Assembly (NCBI RefSeq): GCF_026745355.1
Contig: NC_079208.1
Location: 17,383,260-17,447,259 of the forward strand
Source of the DNA: Beta vulgaris subsp. vulgaris
Taxonomy: Eukaryota > Streptophyta > Magnoliopsida > Caryophyllales > Amaranthaceae
Direction of reading: 5' to 3'
Length of the DNA stretch: 64,000 nt
Shown: piece after piece, positions 14,136-27,468 of the stretch
Position numbering within the stretch: the stretch's first letter is position 1
Layout of the letters: each line of letters begins with the position of its first letter
Translations under genes and position numbers: made by a program
The notes under the pieces: generated by a model
Databases searched by the model: none
What the model was told of the DNA's origin: nothing
The model's input: the letters and a program-made list of their open reading frames with translations, nothing else

Positions 14136-16194
14136 CAAACTAATCTGTTTCTTAAAAATTATAAAATCATACGATTTTAATTTGTGGTTAAAAAATATAA
14201 TTAATTTCGGTATCATACCATTTATAATTAGTTGTTTTTCATTGTATTACATTTGTAGTTTCAATAGCATCCTTATAAAGAATTAAAAACCAAATATATG
14301 AGAAATTAGCATGAAAAAATTACTTCTCAATAATATGAAAACCGTGAAGTTAAAATAATAATAAAAAAAAATTGTAACAACCTTATCTTGCAAGTCAAGT
14401 ATTTCTTTGGCTGTCTTACCAATCAATTTAGATACTTTTTTATCAAACATTAGGAAAGAAGCATCTGCAGTCTTGTCCGATACGATGAATTTTATTTTGA
14501 ACGTATTGTATTAGTATTATGTGAAACAAAAAGAAACCAAAAAATACGCGTTATATGCTTATTATTCATTACTTTAAAACTAACATAAAATATGTAACGT
14601 ATTGTTAAATTGTATAATACATCGGGATGGTAGATTTCACAACATGATTGTTCTTCCTACATCGAGTTACATCCCCTTCCTTAACCAATCCACTATTACA
14701 CCTTTTGCAAGTATCATAGTACCAACTGTATTGAATATCAATATCTTCTATAGTTGCCAAACAAACACATATTCCAGCCTTAAATTCAAATAATAATATT
14801 TTCATTTAGTAAACAAAATATAATTTAATTGTTATTATTATACAATTAGTTTAACAAAATAATAAAGTCATTAACCTTATTCATCTCAAGCAAATCGGAT
14901 ACATCCTTGATCGATTCCTCCTTTAAAAAGTCGTTCGTGTCATTAGACGATTGGGTCAACTGTCCACTCTTTTGTTGACTACTTTCTGGGAAGCTACACA
15001 TTTCGAAAAAAAAATATAAATTAAATTACAATAATCAAGTCATATAATAAAATATTCTATTACTAATTTAATAGTACGCAAAAGAAATGTAAAAGGAAAT
15101 ACAACCTATCCTTGAAGGTGATAATTTCAGGAATATCTTGATTAATGAACAATCGCGACGCATATCGTGAAGTGGACACTCGGATCTCTCCTAAAAAAAT
15201 GCAATGTTCGAGTGAGAAGCATTAATATTATGAATAATATAAATAATATTATACTAATACTTTTAATATATACTATATAAAATATAGATGTTTTTCATAC
15301 GAACCGTGAAAATTAGCTATCTTTCCAAATTGAATAATGACAACTATAACACCATCATTTCCTTGGGTGTTAAGATAATGGGTCATCTCGTTAGCATGGG
15401 TTGTCTATAGCACGCAATTCAAACTTGTATTACTAAAGACATTATGCATCAAAGTTAATTATAATATGGATAAATATATGTATATGACAAATTGGATTTT
15501 AATTGTAATTAACAAAATAAAGATTAGTCGATAAAATATAACTTACTATGTATCAACCAACTCAATAGTCATCATTCTAGATTTAGCCGTCTCAGTAATA
15601 CCACTATATCCAGTGAGTTGTCCAATGACATCTAATATATAATATAAGATATGAGTTAAATTTATGTATCAACAGTGAAATTATCAAATTAATAATAATA
15701 TAAATCTTACCAATATAATACATATTCGGTAACTGCTTTGATATAATATCATCAAATTTAGCAAAAGTGAATCCAAACTTTGGAATATCAAGAACTTGAC
15801 ATTCCTCAATTATTGATCCATAATTTAGTGATATTACACAATTATGGTTTGTTGCCTTTTCCAAAGCACCATTATCCCGAACCAAAATATTCGAAATTTG
15901 CTTAAATTCATCCTCTTTGATACTTGGCGTAAATTGCATAATTAGTCCTCTGCGACAGCTGGCTTGAATCTTACTACCCTGAAAAGAGAAGTTTAAAACA
16001 TTAGTAAAACATAATAATAACAACATATTTACACATAAAATGTTATGTTTTATTTGCTCTTACCTTTTTCTTTTTTTTTTTTTTGAGGGGAAACGCGAGA
16101 AACCGTTTTATTAAGTTAAATCAAGTTTCACCAAAGTTGTGATACTTTGGGGAAAAGAGTTCGTACATAGGAATTCCTCATTGATGCCAACATT

Positions 16195-19100
16195 CTATCT
16201 GGCCATCCAATGAGCAACGGTATTTCCCGCTCTCCGAACATGACTACATTTAAAACTAACAAAAGCCTTACTCAGAGTAATAGCATCTTTTAATAGAAGA
16301 AAAAAAGGGGAGGCTCCCTCAACTTCAGTCGAAATGGCCGAGGCTACCATCAATGCATCACACTCCAACCAAACCTTAGTGAGACCCAATCTTCGAGCCA
16401 CCATCACTCCATAACGTGCTGCTGCCGCTTCACCGATTCGAGCGTCCCATGATACTCCCATGCGCCTTGCTGGAGCTGCAATAAGTCTGCCATCACTGTC
16501 ACGAATAATCACGCCCAACCCTATACCATTATCCTCGCTTATATACGCTTCCACATTCACTTTCGCCCATCCTTCAGGGGGTTTACCCCACGTCGCAGCA
16601 GAGAGATGCGAGGGAGTTGCTGTCCTCTTGCATACATTACTGTTGTAGTGTATATAATCCTCAACCATCTTACAAAATCAAGTAGCAACCTGAAGAGGCT
16701 GTGGAGGAGTAGTTTCAAAAATGGCTTTGTTTCTACAATGCCATGTAGCCCACGCAAGAGCGAAGAAGTTGCGTAGCTTGTTCTTAGGTAATTTTCCCAC
16801 CAGCCACATTACAAAATCCACGAAAGAGGACACAGGTCCGTCAGATAGCAGCCCACCAAACTCGCTATATTACCATATTCTTGCGGCATGTTCGCATTCA
16901 AAGAGAGAGTGGAGTATAGTTTCAACCTTCCCACAGATTTGACACAAATTATCAGCGGTTATGTGTCTGTAACATAGTCGTTCTTTGACAGCCAAACTAC
17001 CCTTACAGGCTCGCCAAACAAAATGTTTCAATTTGGGCGGCCCATCAAGCGACCAAATCAAATGCCACAACTCATTTTCATGTTGGCCATGGTTGAGTTG
17101 CCAAGTGCGTGTACGCCCAGCATGCCTAGCCAGTAGGCTGATTTAACCGAAAACATGCCATCAAATTGAGGCCACCAATATCTCTTATCTCTAGGCCAGA
17201 AAGTGGACAATGGTATATTATAAATAATTGCAGCGTCTTCAGGCAGAAAACACTAGTTTACCACAACAGCATTCCACTCGTTATTTTCGAAATCAATCAG
17301 TTCCGTTACACGCATATTCGGATCACTATCCCATCGCGCAGTTGGCACACGTTGGTTACCATCACCTGGTAACCATGCATCATCCCACACTCTTATATTT
17401 GTCCCATTACCAACACACCACTTCAAGCCTTCAAGTAAGAGTGATTTGGCTCCCCAAATACTTCTCCATGAAAAACTAGGATCGTACCCCCTCAACGCAT
17501 CTACAAAATCGACATGCTTAAAATAACGGGCTTTAAGAACTTGATGAAGTAAAGAGTTTGTGTCTCTACAAAGTCTCCACCCTTGTTTTGCCAACAAAGC
17601 TTGATTAAAACATTTGAGATCCCTAAACCCCATACCTCCCATGGCCTTTGGTAAACAAAGAGAATCCCAGCTGTGCCAATGCAGTTTACCTCCAGTAGTC
17701 GAATTCCCCCACCAAAATTTTGCTAACAGTGAGTGTATTTCATCCAACAAACCATCCGGAATCCGAAAAATACTCATCATGTATGTCGGAATTGCTTGTG
17801 CTACTGCTTTTATCAAAATCTCCTTTCCTGGGCGAGAGAGAAATTTTTCTTTCCATCCTTGCAACTTTTTCCAAATTCTTTCCTTCAGACAAGCAAACAC
17901 ACTTTTTTTAGATCTCCCTATAATCGTCGGAAGGCCCAAATAATTCTCATGTTTTTCCACCTCTCGCACTCCAAGAGTCTCCACAATTTCTTTTCTCCTC
18001 TCTACAGACACTTTTTTGCTAAAAGCTACTTCAGTTTTGCTAAGATTGACTTTTTGACCGGAAGCTCTCTCATATTTACTGATAATATCAGCAACCGCAG
18101 AGCTTTCTTGCAAATTTGCTCTAGCAAATAGTATGCTGTCATCTGCAAAGAAAAGGTGAGAAATCCGTGGAGCACCATGACAGATTTTTGCACCATGAAT
18201 CGCACTCTCCCCTGCCGCCTTAGAAATCAATGTAGAGAAGGCATCAACACATAACAGAAATACGTAAGGTGAAATAGGGTCACCTTGTCTGAGTCCGCGA
18301 CTTGGAGTAATATGGCCAGCAACGGAGTTATTTATAATGAAAGAAAAAGATACACTATGTAGACACTCCATTATTCTCTGCGTCCATCGATCATCAAACC
18401 CAAATTTCAGCATCACATGTTCTAAAAAACTCCACTCCACTCTGTCGTAAGCCTTACTCATATTCAACTTCAAAGCAACAGTACCATCCTTCCCATCACC
18501 CTTCCTTTTCATATAATGGAAAATCTCGAAAGCAATAAGAGCATTATCTGTGATCAATCTTTTTGGCACAAATGCACTCTGGTTAACAGAAATTAACTCC
18601 CCCAGACACCCCTTCAGTTTACTAGCCAGAGTTTTTGAGATAATTTTATATAACACATTGCATAAACTGATAGGACGGAACTCAGACATTTTTGTGGGCG
18701 TTGCAACCTTTGGAATAAGAACGATACATGTCTAATTCACCTCATTTAAAGCAACATCTCCCTGCCACCAGTTTTTAACAAAACTAATGATATCCGAGCC
18801 TACAACATGCCAAAACTTCTGAAAAAACATAAGGTGCATACCATCGATGTCAGGAGCTTTGTTTGGATGCATCTGGAAAAGTGCTTCGCGAATTTCTTCA
18901 CCACTTGGTTCTCGAAGCAACTCTCTATTCATTTCACTAGAAACACGTGATTGAAGGCCTGCTGTAGCTTCTTCAAAGCCACTTAGGTTGCTGCTACAAA
19001 ATAGATCATCAAAATAATCACAAATGATACCTTCCAACTCCTCCTTTGACGTCTTCCATTCTCCCGCTTCATTATACAACCCCTTGATTTCATTTCTTTT

Positions 19101-20229
19101 TCTTCTCTGGCTAGCCTTATGATGGAAATATTGGGTATTTTTATCACCATCTCTCAGCTCGTTTGTTTTGGCGCGTGCATACCAATAAGACTCTTTCAAC
19201 CTATACAATTCATCCAGCTCATCCGCAAGATTTTGGCACTATGCAAGGACAGCACCATCCGGAGGTTTTGCCTGCAGATTATGAAGTAGCCGTTCAGCAG
19301 CAATAATCCTCTTTTGCACATTACCAAAAGTCTCACTTGCCCACCTCGATAACGAACCCGCCACACTAGCCACCCGAGTTGTAATGTTTTCCTCAACACC
19401 ATCCTTCCATGCATCTGATACAACTTGCTCGCACTTCTTGTCCGAAAGCCACATAGCTTCGAACTTAAATAGTTTCCCCTTTCTATATCTTGTTCGTTCC
19501 TTCCCAAACTTCAGCAATATCGGACAATGATCCGATTTATATATAGGCAAGTGTAGCACTTCCGAGTAAGCAAACATTGAGCACCAATCTTGGTTAGCCA
19601 CGAACCTATCTAGCCGCTCTCGAATTAGCTTATCCATAGATTTTCCCCTTTGCCAAGTAAAGATGTTTCCCTTGAAACTAAGATCCATCATATTACACCT
19701 ATCCAAAGCTTCTCGAAATCCGTCCATCTGCCTCTCCCCCCTAACAGTCCCGCCCCACTTCTCCTGCATACTCACAATCTCGTTGAAATCCCCGAACATC
19801 ACCACTGGCAGTGATGTATCCCTACAAAGCTGAGCCATAAGTTGCCAGGTAAGGTGCTTGTGAGCAGCCTCTGGCCAGCCGTATATACCCAATGCACGCC
19901 ACATTGGGTTATTATTCTCGTCACACACATCTGCTGCAAAATGGTGAGTCGAATAAGAATTCACCCTTACATTTAGATCCTTCCACCAGAAACCCATTCC
20001 ACCGGAGACCGGACAAACCAATACTTCCAATACAAACACCCTCCTCATATCCACACTTATTTCGAGCTTTCTCCAACGCAACTTTATCGATCATCGTCTC
20101 CATCAAAAAAACCAAATTCGGCCTATCTCTCCAACACCACTCCCGGAGGGTGCTAACTGTACGAGGGTTGCCAAGCCCTCGACAGTTCCAGCTTAAGATT
20201 TTCATTGCCCTTCGCGGGGTTGGATACAC
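16195..20229 (-). pseudogene. LINE ORF2: endonuclease, reverse transcriptase, RNase H
   Basis: ORF2 would nick the target and copy LINE RNA. The AP-type endonuclease starts MKILSWNCRGLGNP (about 20200) and includes FGDFNEI (about 19790) and SDHCPILL (about 19530). The reverse transcriptase (about 18900-17800) has FRPISLCNV, GLRQGDPISPY and the catalytic FADDS box (about 18140). A zf-RVT region (CQICGKVE, about 16940) and an RNase H with GEAAAARYG and ECDAL (about 16400) follow, so this is an RNase H-bearing plant L1. The frame is broken: a frameshift near 20000 and in-frame stops near 19239, 18732 and 17253. The first RNase H acidic residue also appears changed (NVEAY where NVDGA is usual). 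Confidence 0.92.
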
Positions 20230-21589
20230 CCAACCTCCACTACTCTCAAAGAGCCGTAGCTCTCATCCATGATATCATCAATTTTCGGCCTTTTTCCATA
20301 ACCTGCATCACCAACATCATTCGGTTGTTCAACTCCCTCCGCCAACTCCTTCCTTTTTTCACCTCGACCCAGTATCAATGTCTCCTGTTCAGCTTGATGG
20401 TGTATTTTGAGAGAACGTCGAGGCGGTTTTTTATGTTTCTTCCCAGATGAGGAACCCTTACCAACATTGAATAATAAAGGTGAAGTAGTAGGAGTTACCT
20501 CCCTGCCATCTTTTACAATACTACATCCTTCACCATCCTGCATTTACCCATGTAGCTCCTCACCAGCCACACGCCCCTCCTCCTTAGTCGCTGACTCAGT
20601 ATCATGCTCTACTTCACCCACTTCCCTCACTTTCAGTTGTTGATCCCCTGCAACGTCCCTCACGCACTTTTGTCCATCTCCCTCGAGAATTATTTTTCCA
20701 GCTATCCTCGGATCCCCTTGTACACCCACATCCCGCTGAGCCCCCATTAACATCATATCCTCATTGGCTGGAGAGGACTTTACTTCTGACAACTTACTCA
20801 CAAACAAACTCTTTCTCCCTTGCAACACCTCTGCCTCCTCCGCTAAAACCTTTTGACGTCCTTTCCTTGGGGACACTTTCAACCAATGTCCCCACCCAAG
20901 TTGCTTCTTTGACCCCTCATCAGCAGCAAGATGACAATCCTTCTCACTATGTCCCATTATACCACAAAGAAAACAAAAGAACGGAAGTCGTTCGTATTTA
21001 AATTCAATTGATACAATATTATTATTCTTGCCACTGATTTTTTGGAGCCTTCGAAGTGGTTTGCTAACATCAATCATCAGTCGTACTCTTCGGTATTTCG
21101 CCAGCCCAAGATCATCGTTCTCAATGTCCATAAAAGTCCCAATAGAGTCACAGATTGTTTTAACATCCTCATCAGATCTACAATTAAAAGGAAGATGATA
21201 GATACGTACCTAAAACGGCGAACATGAAAGAGGGACCTGTGAAGGTTGTTCATTCCCTGTGATCTCATTTAACGCCAAGAGATGTTGGTCGAAACACCAA
21301 GGTCTGTCGTCTAGGACCTTCTCCTTATCACGCCAATGAAAGAACTGGAACACAAATAAACACGTCTCAATAGCCCTAATAATTACGTTCTTGCTAACAC
21401 CCCATGCTTGCGACATCGTCCGCTTGAAAGCTTCTAGGTTAAAAGCCCTATTCGTCACAAGTCTCCCTACTAACATTAATGAAACTTTGTCATCTACTGC
21501 ATTAGGAATATCATCCCCAGTTCAATAATTGAATTTTCCTCTTCCGATATTTGTAACTTAGCGTATTTCTCAAGAAGATCATCTACCAT
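20202..21589 (-). pseudogene. LINE ORF1, gag-like RNA-binding protein
   Basis: ORF1 protein coats LINE RNA. It starts at ATG 21589 (MVDDLLEKY). It contains the DUF4283-like region (KRTMSQAWG, WCFDQHLLAL) and a CCHC zinc knuckle (CFLCGIMGHSEKDC, about 20960), then a Lys/Arg-rich tail ending near 20202 and overlapping the ORF2 start. Breaks seen: a frameshift near 21520, TAG at 21210 where Trp is expected before VRIYHLP, and TAA at 20544. The two halves on either side of 20544 are in the same frame, which argues for a point mutation and not a real end. Confidence 0.85.
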
Positions 21590-22714
21590 GGTGGCAGGAG
21601 ATCAACGTAGAATAGAGAAACATACCTCGCTTTCAAGGGAGCACGAAACCCTATCTTTCAAGGGAGCAGTTTTGCTCTTACCTCAACGTCCATTAAAACC
21701 ATTTCAATGCTTTCTGTTTCAAGCTGATTATTCTTAAAATTAGGTCTCTCCCAAACCCTAATAATTCGTACCTTAATAGTGCATAATTTCACCCCTTTGA
21801 CAATTTCACTAATAGAAATTATTTTCTTCTCGTTTTGATTTTCAAAAGCCATTATAAAATAATTGAAAGAGTGTTGAAATAAATTGATTGCTTAATTGTG
21901 CTATTATAAACAATATTTTTTGGAGAAAGTTGTGTTTATATAGGCAACCACATAATGCAACACAATAATCAATAATAATATTAAATATGGCAATATTTCT
22001 TAAATCCAATTATCTATGAATTTGTAAGTAAGTCATTAAATTTAAATTTCGAAATTATGAGTTGTTAAAATCAACATGATATGGTAAGAATATGAATTGG
22101 TAGAAAATCACCCTTCAATTTAGTGAAGTGAATTTCGGTTGATTATTATTCCTTGACTATTGATTGATAGATGAACATAAATTTGGGAGTAGAAACTGAA
22201 TTCCGGATTTAATTAAGGGTGATTACATATTAATATTTCCAAAAACAAATACTCTACCAATTTTGGTGTAAATCATAACGAATATCTTTAATTGATATAC
22301 ATAAAGTTTACAAAAATACTATTACATAAACTGTAAATGATTTGTTCATTTATAGAAAAGATTTAAACACTATATGATATGAGATATGGCCGAATCAATA
22401 TATAAATTCACATTTTTAGATAATGATTATTTTATATGATATTGATATGATTTCCAAATGCACGATTTTTTGTTAATCAACATATACGTTTTTTTTGTAA
22501 CGACGAAATTGCTTGGTAAAAGTATTTCATAGGAGAATTTATGTTTCGCAAAGCATAATTAATAATCAGATAACACTAATAAAATTTAAACATACATAGC
22601 CGATGTGAAAATCCTAATTATTCAACAGTAAGTAAAATAGGATAAGTAGCCTAATACATTCAATTACATAAATGAATTACTAAAATATTTTAAAACATAT
22701 TATAAATAACCACG

Positions 22715-22960
22715 CTAATCCTTGATAATTCGATTAATTCCACTAAGAACTTCAGTTGAAACTTCACGTGCAAGCTCAAATTGATTACGTGCATGCATGA
22801 TTTGAGCTATGTAACCAACAGTTTCGTGTCCATTTCGATCTAAAATATCCAACTCAGTTGTAATCTCAATAATCTTCTCCTCGTAATTTGAAAACGCTTC
22901 AATAAGCTGATTAGTTGCATCCACATAATTCTTCAATTGTGTTTGAATTCTACTATCCAT
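22715..22960 (-). CDS. Small helical protein, family member 1 (81 residues, intact)
   Basis: I do not recognise this protein. It is a complete 81-residue frame starting MDSR, with no Cys, rich in Glu, Ile and Asn, and looks fully alpha-helical, probably coiled-coil. Its second half (GYIAQIMHARNQFELA, then EVSTEVL) matches two further frames at 27469-27726 (GYMSQIIYFRNQIELA) and 28144-28403 (KYIGMIISFCNAIQLA). Spacing from the MD start to this core is also similar. The three lie on the same strand inside the candidate Helitron, separated by other accessory genes. Repeated retention of one frame argues that it is real coding DNA. Function unknown; a short oligomerising or binding module is only a guess. 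Confidence 0.6.
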   Translation of the reverse strand: MDSRIQTQLKNYVDATNQLIEAFSNYEEKIIEITTELDILDRNGHETVGYIAQIMHARNQFELAREVSTEVLSGINRIIKD

Positions 22961-23603
22961 AGAGAAGGAAAAATTTGATGCTTAAATGAAATTGTATATA
23001 TAGTATGCTTTTAGAAAATATAGGGAAATAGTTGTAAGTGAGTGGAGAAAATGAAGACATAAGCATATTTATAGGACAAAAAAAATCGGTCATACAAATG
23101 CAAAACCTAATAAGTTGGTTGATGACATTTAATATATGGTTGAGTATGTTTGACTAAATTTATTATCTTCATTTAAATCATATAGTATAGGTAAGAATTG
23201 GTGGTTGAAATAAGGATACTATTTATGTCTGAATTGCCCAAAATTTCGGATATTCAATAGATTTAAGGCAATTCACAATAAACACATGGTGATTGGATGT
23301 GTTATTGAATTCATATATTGAAAAAAAATAGTAACAAAAATTATTATTTTGATAAGAGTTGGTGGGTCAACTAAAAAATTTATTATTTATAGAAATTACT
23401 TATATTAGATATTTTAAAATATATTATTCGAAACATGAAAGATTAATGCTAAAAAAATATAATTAGTTAATACACAATTAAATACAAATAACATATAGAA
23501 TAATAAATTATATAGATAACATAAAAGTGCACAATATTGGCTCTAAATTTTTATTTATAATTATTATAAATGAAAACATTAACTAATACAAATAAAATGT
23601 TCT

Positions 23604-24684
23604 TTAATAATTTATCATACTGAAGAAAAATATAACTTCTCTATCACACTTGCAATCATAACAGTCCAATCTATTATAACCATTATCGACGGAATAGTAA
23701 TTGTGTATCGCCCACATGTCGCCCTTCATATGATCCTTTTTTTTTGCTCTGACAAACAAATGGTGGCTTCTTTGCAAAATCCTCCGTCCTTCTTGTCCTT
23801 ATCGTCTATCGCATTCTTAAAAAGAGCTCTCTACATCTTATAATAGTATCCATATTTAGTTGTTTAAGTGTTTTTTTAAGCAAATTATGATCAATCTCTA
23901 TATTATTCGCCGATGTTGAAGATAGCCAAAATAGTCCTAGCAAGTAACTTGACATAGTGTTTCCAGCTCTTCTGGCATCGAGCAAACTACCAACTCCAGT
24001 GTTGTAGTTATTATGGGTAAAAATTTGGACCTGCATAAAAACATGTAAGAAAGCTTTTAGATTAACATTATTTAAAAAATATAATAAACCTTTAAGTTTA
24101 ACAATATTAGAAAAATTGTCTTCAAATCATACGAATTACCTTTAACTTATGCATCAATTTTTATTGAGTTTTTAAATTTTTATTTGATTTTGTTGTAATT
24201 CGAAACTTTTTAAAAAAAGCTTTAATTAACAATTTGTCTACTAATATTATAAACGATAAATAATCATATAAAATTACTACGAAAATAAATAAATAGAGAT
24301 ATAAAATAGAGTGACTTACTAATCCGTAACGAAGCAGTGCATAAGGATTTTTGCATTCAAGACATTTCTCGAAAAAAATCTTTGCATTAATATTCCCCAA
24401 CGAATCACGATTAATTAAACCTTCAATGTAAATTTTCTTCATCACATGTTCATCGTGTGATAGTGTATTCATAATCTTACAACTAAGAAACAATAAATAG
24501 CCATTAAGTAAGATTTTATCATTAACTACCTCTTTAAAAAAGATGTTATTATTTAAAAATACCTTAATTTGCAACAAAACAGACTGAATGGTACTTGATT
24601 TGCAACGCGTCCAAGAATGTTAATTGTTATCTCAATAGGCATGCTTTCAAAAATATTGAGCCTATTTGTTGACCTTTTTTTCAT
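23604..24684 (-). pseudogene. F-box protein, At2g35280-like, three exons, frameshifted
   Basis: F-box proteins recruit targets to SCF ubiquitin ligases. Exon 1 starts at ATG 24684 and contains an F-box-like ESMPIEITINILGRVANQV. Splicing at about 24563 to an exon after TTTCTTAG (about 24485) gives KLSCKIMNTLS, then CLECKNPYALLRYGL, the pattern of the plant At2g35280-like family. A third exon (from about 24033) continues in phase with VQIFTHNNYNTGV. It then meets TAG after LFLRMR near 23806, while a neighbouring frame stays open to 23604 and holds a Cys cluster (CYDCKCD). A one-base loss in the T-run near 23823 would explain this. Whether it was captured from the host or belongs to the Helitron is open. 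Confidence 0.65.
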
Positions 24685-25319
24685 GGCATAACTCTTTTTC
24701 TTTCTCTCGGATTTTCTCTCCATTGCTAAAAAATTTAAGAGATTTCTCAAAGTATTTTTTCCGAAATTTTCCAGCTACATATATATATAAATCCCAATGA
24801 AACTTCCCTTTTTTAAATTTATCAATTAATAGGAAAACATTCCTTATTATAAAAACCGAAATATATGTTTTATTGTAGGACACAAATAACATGGTAACTT
24901 TGTAAAGAATATTGATGATTCATTAAATAAAAGCATTATGATGAAACTTTACTAAAAGACATATTTATTGAAGAATCAATGTTTTACAGGTTTAAATGGA
25001 AACATAATTCGGCTACCTATAATACATTTCCATTAAGATTTTCTTAATTAATTGGCACGTATATTTAATAGTAGGTCCTATATGGGGGTCCTTATCAAAA
25101 CACAAATGATATATCTGTTTGATATTTCATTTAGAAACATTAAAGATTTATATGAAAATGAAATTGAAAAATAATAATAATAATGAAAGACTATTATTAA
25201 TATTAACTTTAAACAATAAAAAGATAATCAAATGAAATAACGGTATGTGGACATCCAATAGAAATATTACGTAAACAAATAGGCACATTCCTCCGACCAC
25301 GGAACATAGGTTATCTCTT

Positions 25320-26720
25320 CCACACAGTGCACTTTTGAACCAATCTAAGTGTGAGTAATATTCTTTCCAAGAATAAAGATGTATTTTATTGTTGTACGGG
25401 ATAATAGATAAGAACGAACTAATCCCATCTCTTTAACCTGTAAAAATCATAATAATATCACATTATAAACAGCTTGAAATATTTTTTAAATATTTCTTAA
25501 CCATCAATATCAACAAATATACACATACCTGCTCATAATGATTCATTATTTTAGACAGAGTTGTCCGAAACAAAAACTCGATTTGTTTATCACGTACCAA
25601 AATGCTTATAGTACTAGTTGTATCCTCAACCGTAACAACGACTAATAAGCTGAATGAATTAACCAACTTGAAACTTCCTAGATCAATATCCACTACCTTC
25701 CCAATAAGCCTAATAAGTTGATTCTACATGAATTACATTAATAATATAAATATATAAGATAATGTCATCCATTGTAATGATTTATAATTTAATGAAATAT
25801 TGATATGTAACAATACAAAAGATAATATAAACAAAATTAATAAACTCACATGTTAATTTTCATAAAATTAACTATAGTCGAACGTTTCGCATTAGCTATC
25901 CTTAGAGTGCGTGTAATTGGTAGTTGGCAATGGGTTATGAACTTAGCTTTCTCTCGAACATAACGGACCTTCTTAAACTTGACAACATAATTATTAAAGT
26001 TAACACATATTAAAGCAAAATAAGCACAATTTTAATAATGATGAATTATTAACTTCAAATTAATTAGGTTTGACATTACCAGTTTATCAAAATAGACGAT
26101 TTTTTAGTCCGAGGTCGAATATAAATATTGGATTTCTTTGTACTTTGCAAGTAAGCATCTAAAATAACATAGGGGAAATTAAATAAAATTTCGAGTAACA
26201 ATCGTTATTGTTAAATTAACAATGAATAAAATAACAATATCAAAATACAATACCTCCATCAATTCGTACACATAATCCACATGCTAGAATACAAATTGGT
26301 TCACTCATAGATTCCTTTAATGCAATTAACTGGCTAATGAGCTTGATCTTCATAGCTATATAACTTTTTTTGTAAAAATAACACGACATACAATTAATAC
26401 AAAAAATATATCCGTAATGTCTAAAATTGATTATTTCAATATGTATTATGTAGATAATACCTTTCATCTATAATTATTAACTCTTTACTCCAAATTGAAA
26501 CAATTATTTCAAATACATCTGAATAATATAGAAAAATGATTAAATTACATTTATTTAAACAATAATTGAGAATATTGATTACTCTTATGAATTGAACCAA
26601 CACAAATGCATATACGTTACCTACTATTGTATTGTTCTCGTGTTGTGAACTATCATATATCGAGCCTAACTGCGATATATTGGTCTTCGATGAAGAACCA
26701 TTTTTACTTGTAATGAAAAG
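25320..26720 (-). pseudogene. Unrecognised multi-exon gene with an OB-fold-like segment
   Basis: Several short open segments flanked by splice-like sites run on -. Around 26600-26710 the frame reads SSSKTNISQLGS; near 26280-26330, SQLIALKESMSEP; near 25900-25970, VRYVREKAKFITHC. The clearest is 25525-25713, NQLIRLIGKVVDID followed by FSLLVVVTVEDTTSTISILV. That last part has the alternating hydrophobic pattern and DxT turn of an OB fold, as in RPA or RMI1 C-terminal domains. A further segment after TTTACAG (about 25440) reads VKEMGLVRSYL and ends at TAG near 25347. I cannot name the gene or prove the exon chain. Confidence 0.35.
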
Positions 26721-27468
26721 CCTTATAAATAAGTATACAAAATACGAAAAAATAAAAATTATTCCAAATTGAATGACTTGTGTTTTACTCGATTTTTTTT
26801 TGCATTGATAACAATTAAGTAGTATGTGAATTTAAATCCCTTTTCAAAGATATTACTTGATAGCTTTAGCATGATCCAAGGAATAAAATAATAAATCACA
26901 TTATTAAACAATTGGATCTCAAAATATTTTTTACAACTTTTCCTTTTTAGCATATAATGAATACATTATAAATCACCTATCGTTTTTAGAAGATAAGTAA
27001 TATGAAACATGATTATATTCTTGAAGATTTTGTTACTATCCTTTTCAAACGAAAGTATGAATAAATGTAAACAATGGTAAAATAATAATTATTTATTCAT
27101 AAAAACGTGAAATACATATTAAAAAAATAAATCAGTTTATAGTTTAAATTTTCATATCATAAATGACTTAAATTATCATTCAATAAATAACAATATTTGT
27201 TAATAAATAGTAAACCATATATTGTAGTAAATCGTAATTGTAAAGTAGTATAAGAACAATAAATTAAAACTTGGAAACATATTTTACATTGATGTTAAGA
27301 AAGATACAATAAGGTAGTCTAAGAACAAATCTAGTACAACTCATAACAAAATACATAATCAAATAAAACATAAGACACAACTAAAATAAAGACCAACTAC
27401 AAATGATTAAAATTACTACATTAGAGATTTCAAACTCTTAATTAATCATAGATTGTAAAACACCATCT

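Larger units (their letters stand above)
16066..21670 (-). mobile_element. L1-type LINE, near full length, 13-bp target duplication
   Basis: The element is bounded by TTTGCTCTTACCT at 16053-16065 and again at 21671-21683. On - its 3' end is a poly(A) run (T-run on + at 16066-16083). ORF1 and ORF2 lie inside in the usual order. The duplicated target contains the 5' splice site of the RPA-like exon 1, so the original donor at 21682/21681 remains intact. Insertion is therefore inside that intron. The 5.6 kb size fits a complete plant L1; the 5' untranslated part is only about 80 bases. Confidence 0.93.
14380..21852 (-). pseudogene. RPA70-like OB-fold gene of the Helitron, interrupted by a LINE
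   Basis: RPA70 is the large subunit of replication protein A, which binds single-stranded DNA; plant Helitrons often carry such genes. Exon 1 (21682-21852, ATG at 21852) encodes 57 residues ending MVLMDVE. Later exons read 15711-15978 (GSKIQASCRRGL onward), 15547-15631, 15305-15432, 15106-15190, 14876-14993, 14621-14778 and about 14388-14500, with compatible phases up to exon 7. The order matches the RPA70 N-terminal OB fold, DBD-B-like fold and C-terminal zinc fold (CKRC). Exon 4 has TAG at 15407-15405 where the family usually has Trp, and the last acceptor site is unclear. Only three zinc-ligand cysteines are obvious. Intron 1 holds a 5.6 kb LINE. Same strand as the Rep/helicase gene and upstream of it. 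Confidence 0.8.

Noticed and set aside
17614..18131. Frames of 63-132 residues on + inside the LINE
   Set aside because: They are antisense shadows of the LINE reverse transcriptase on -.
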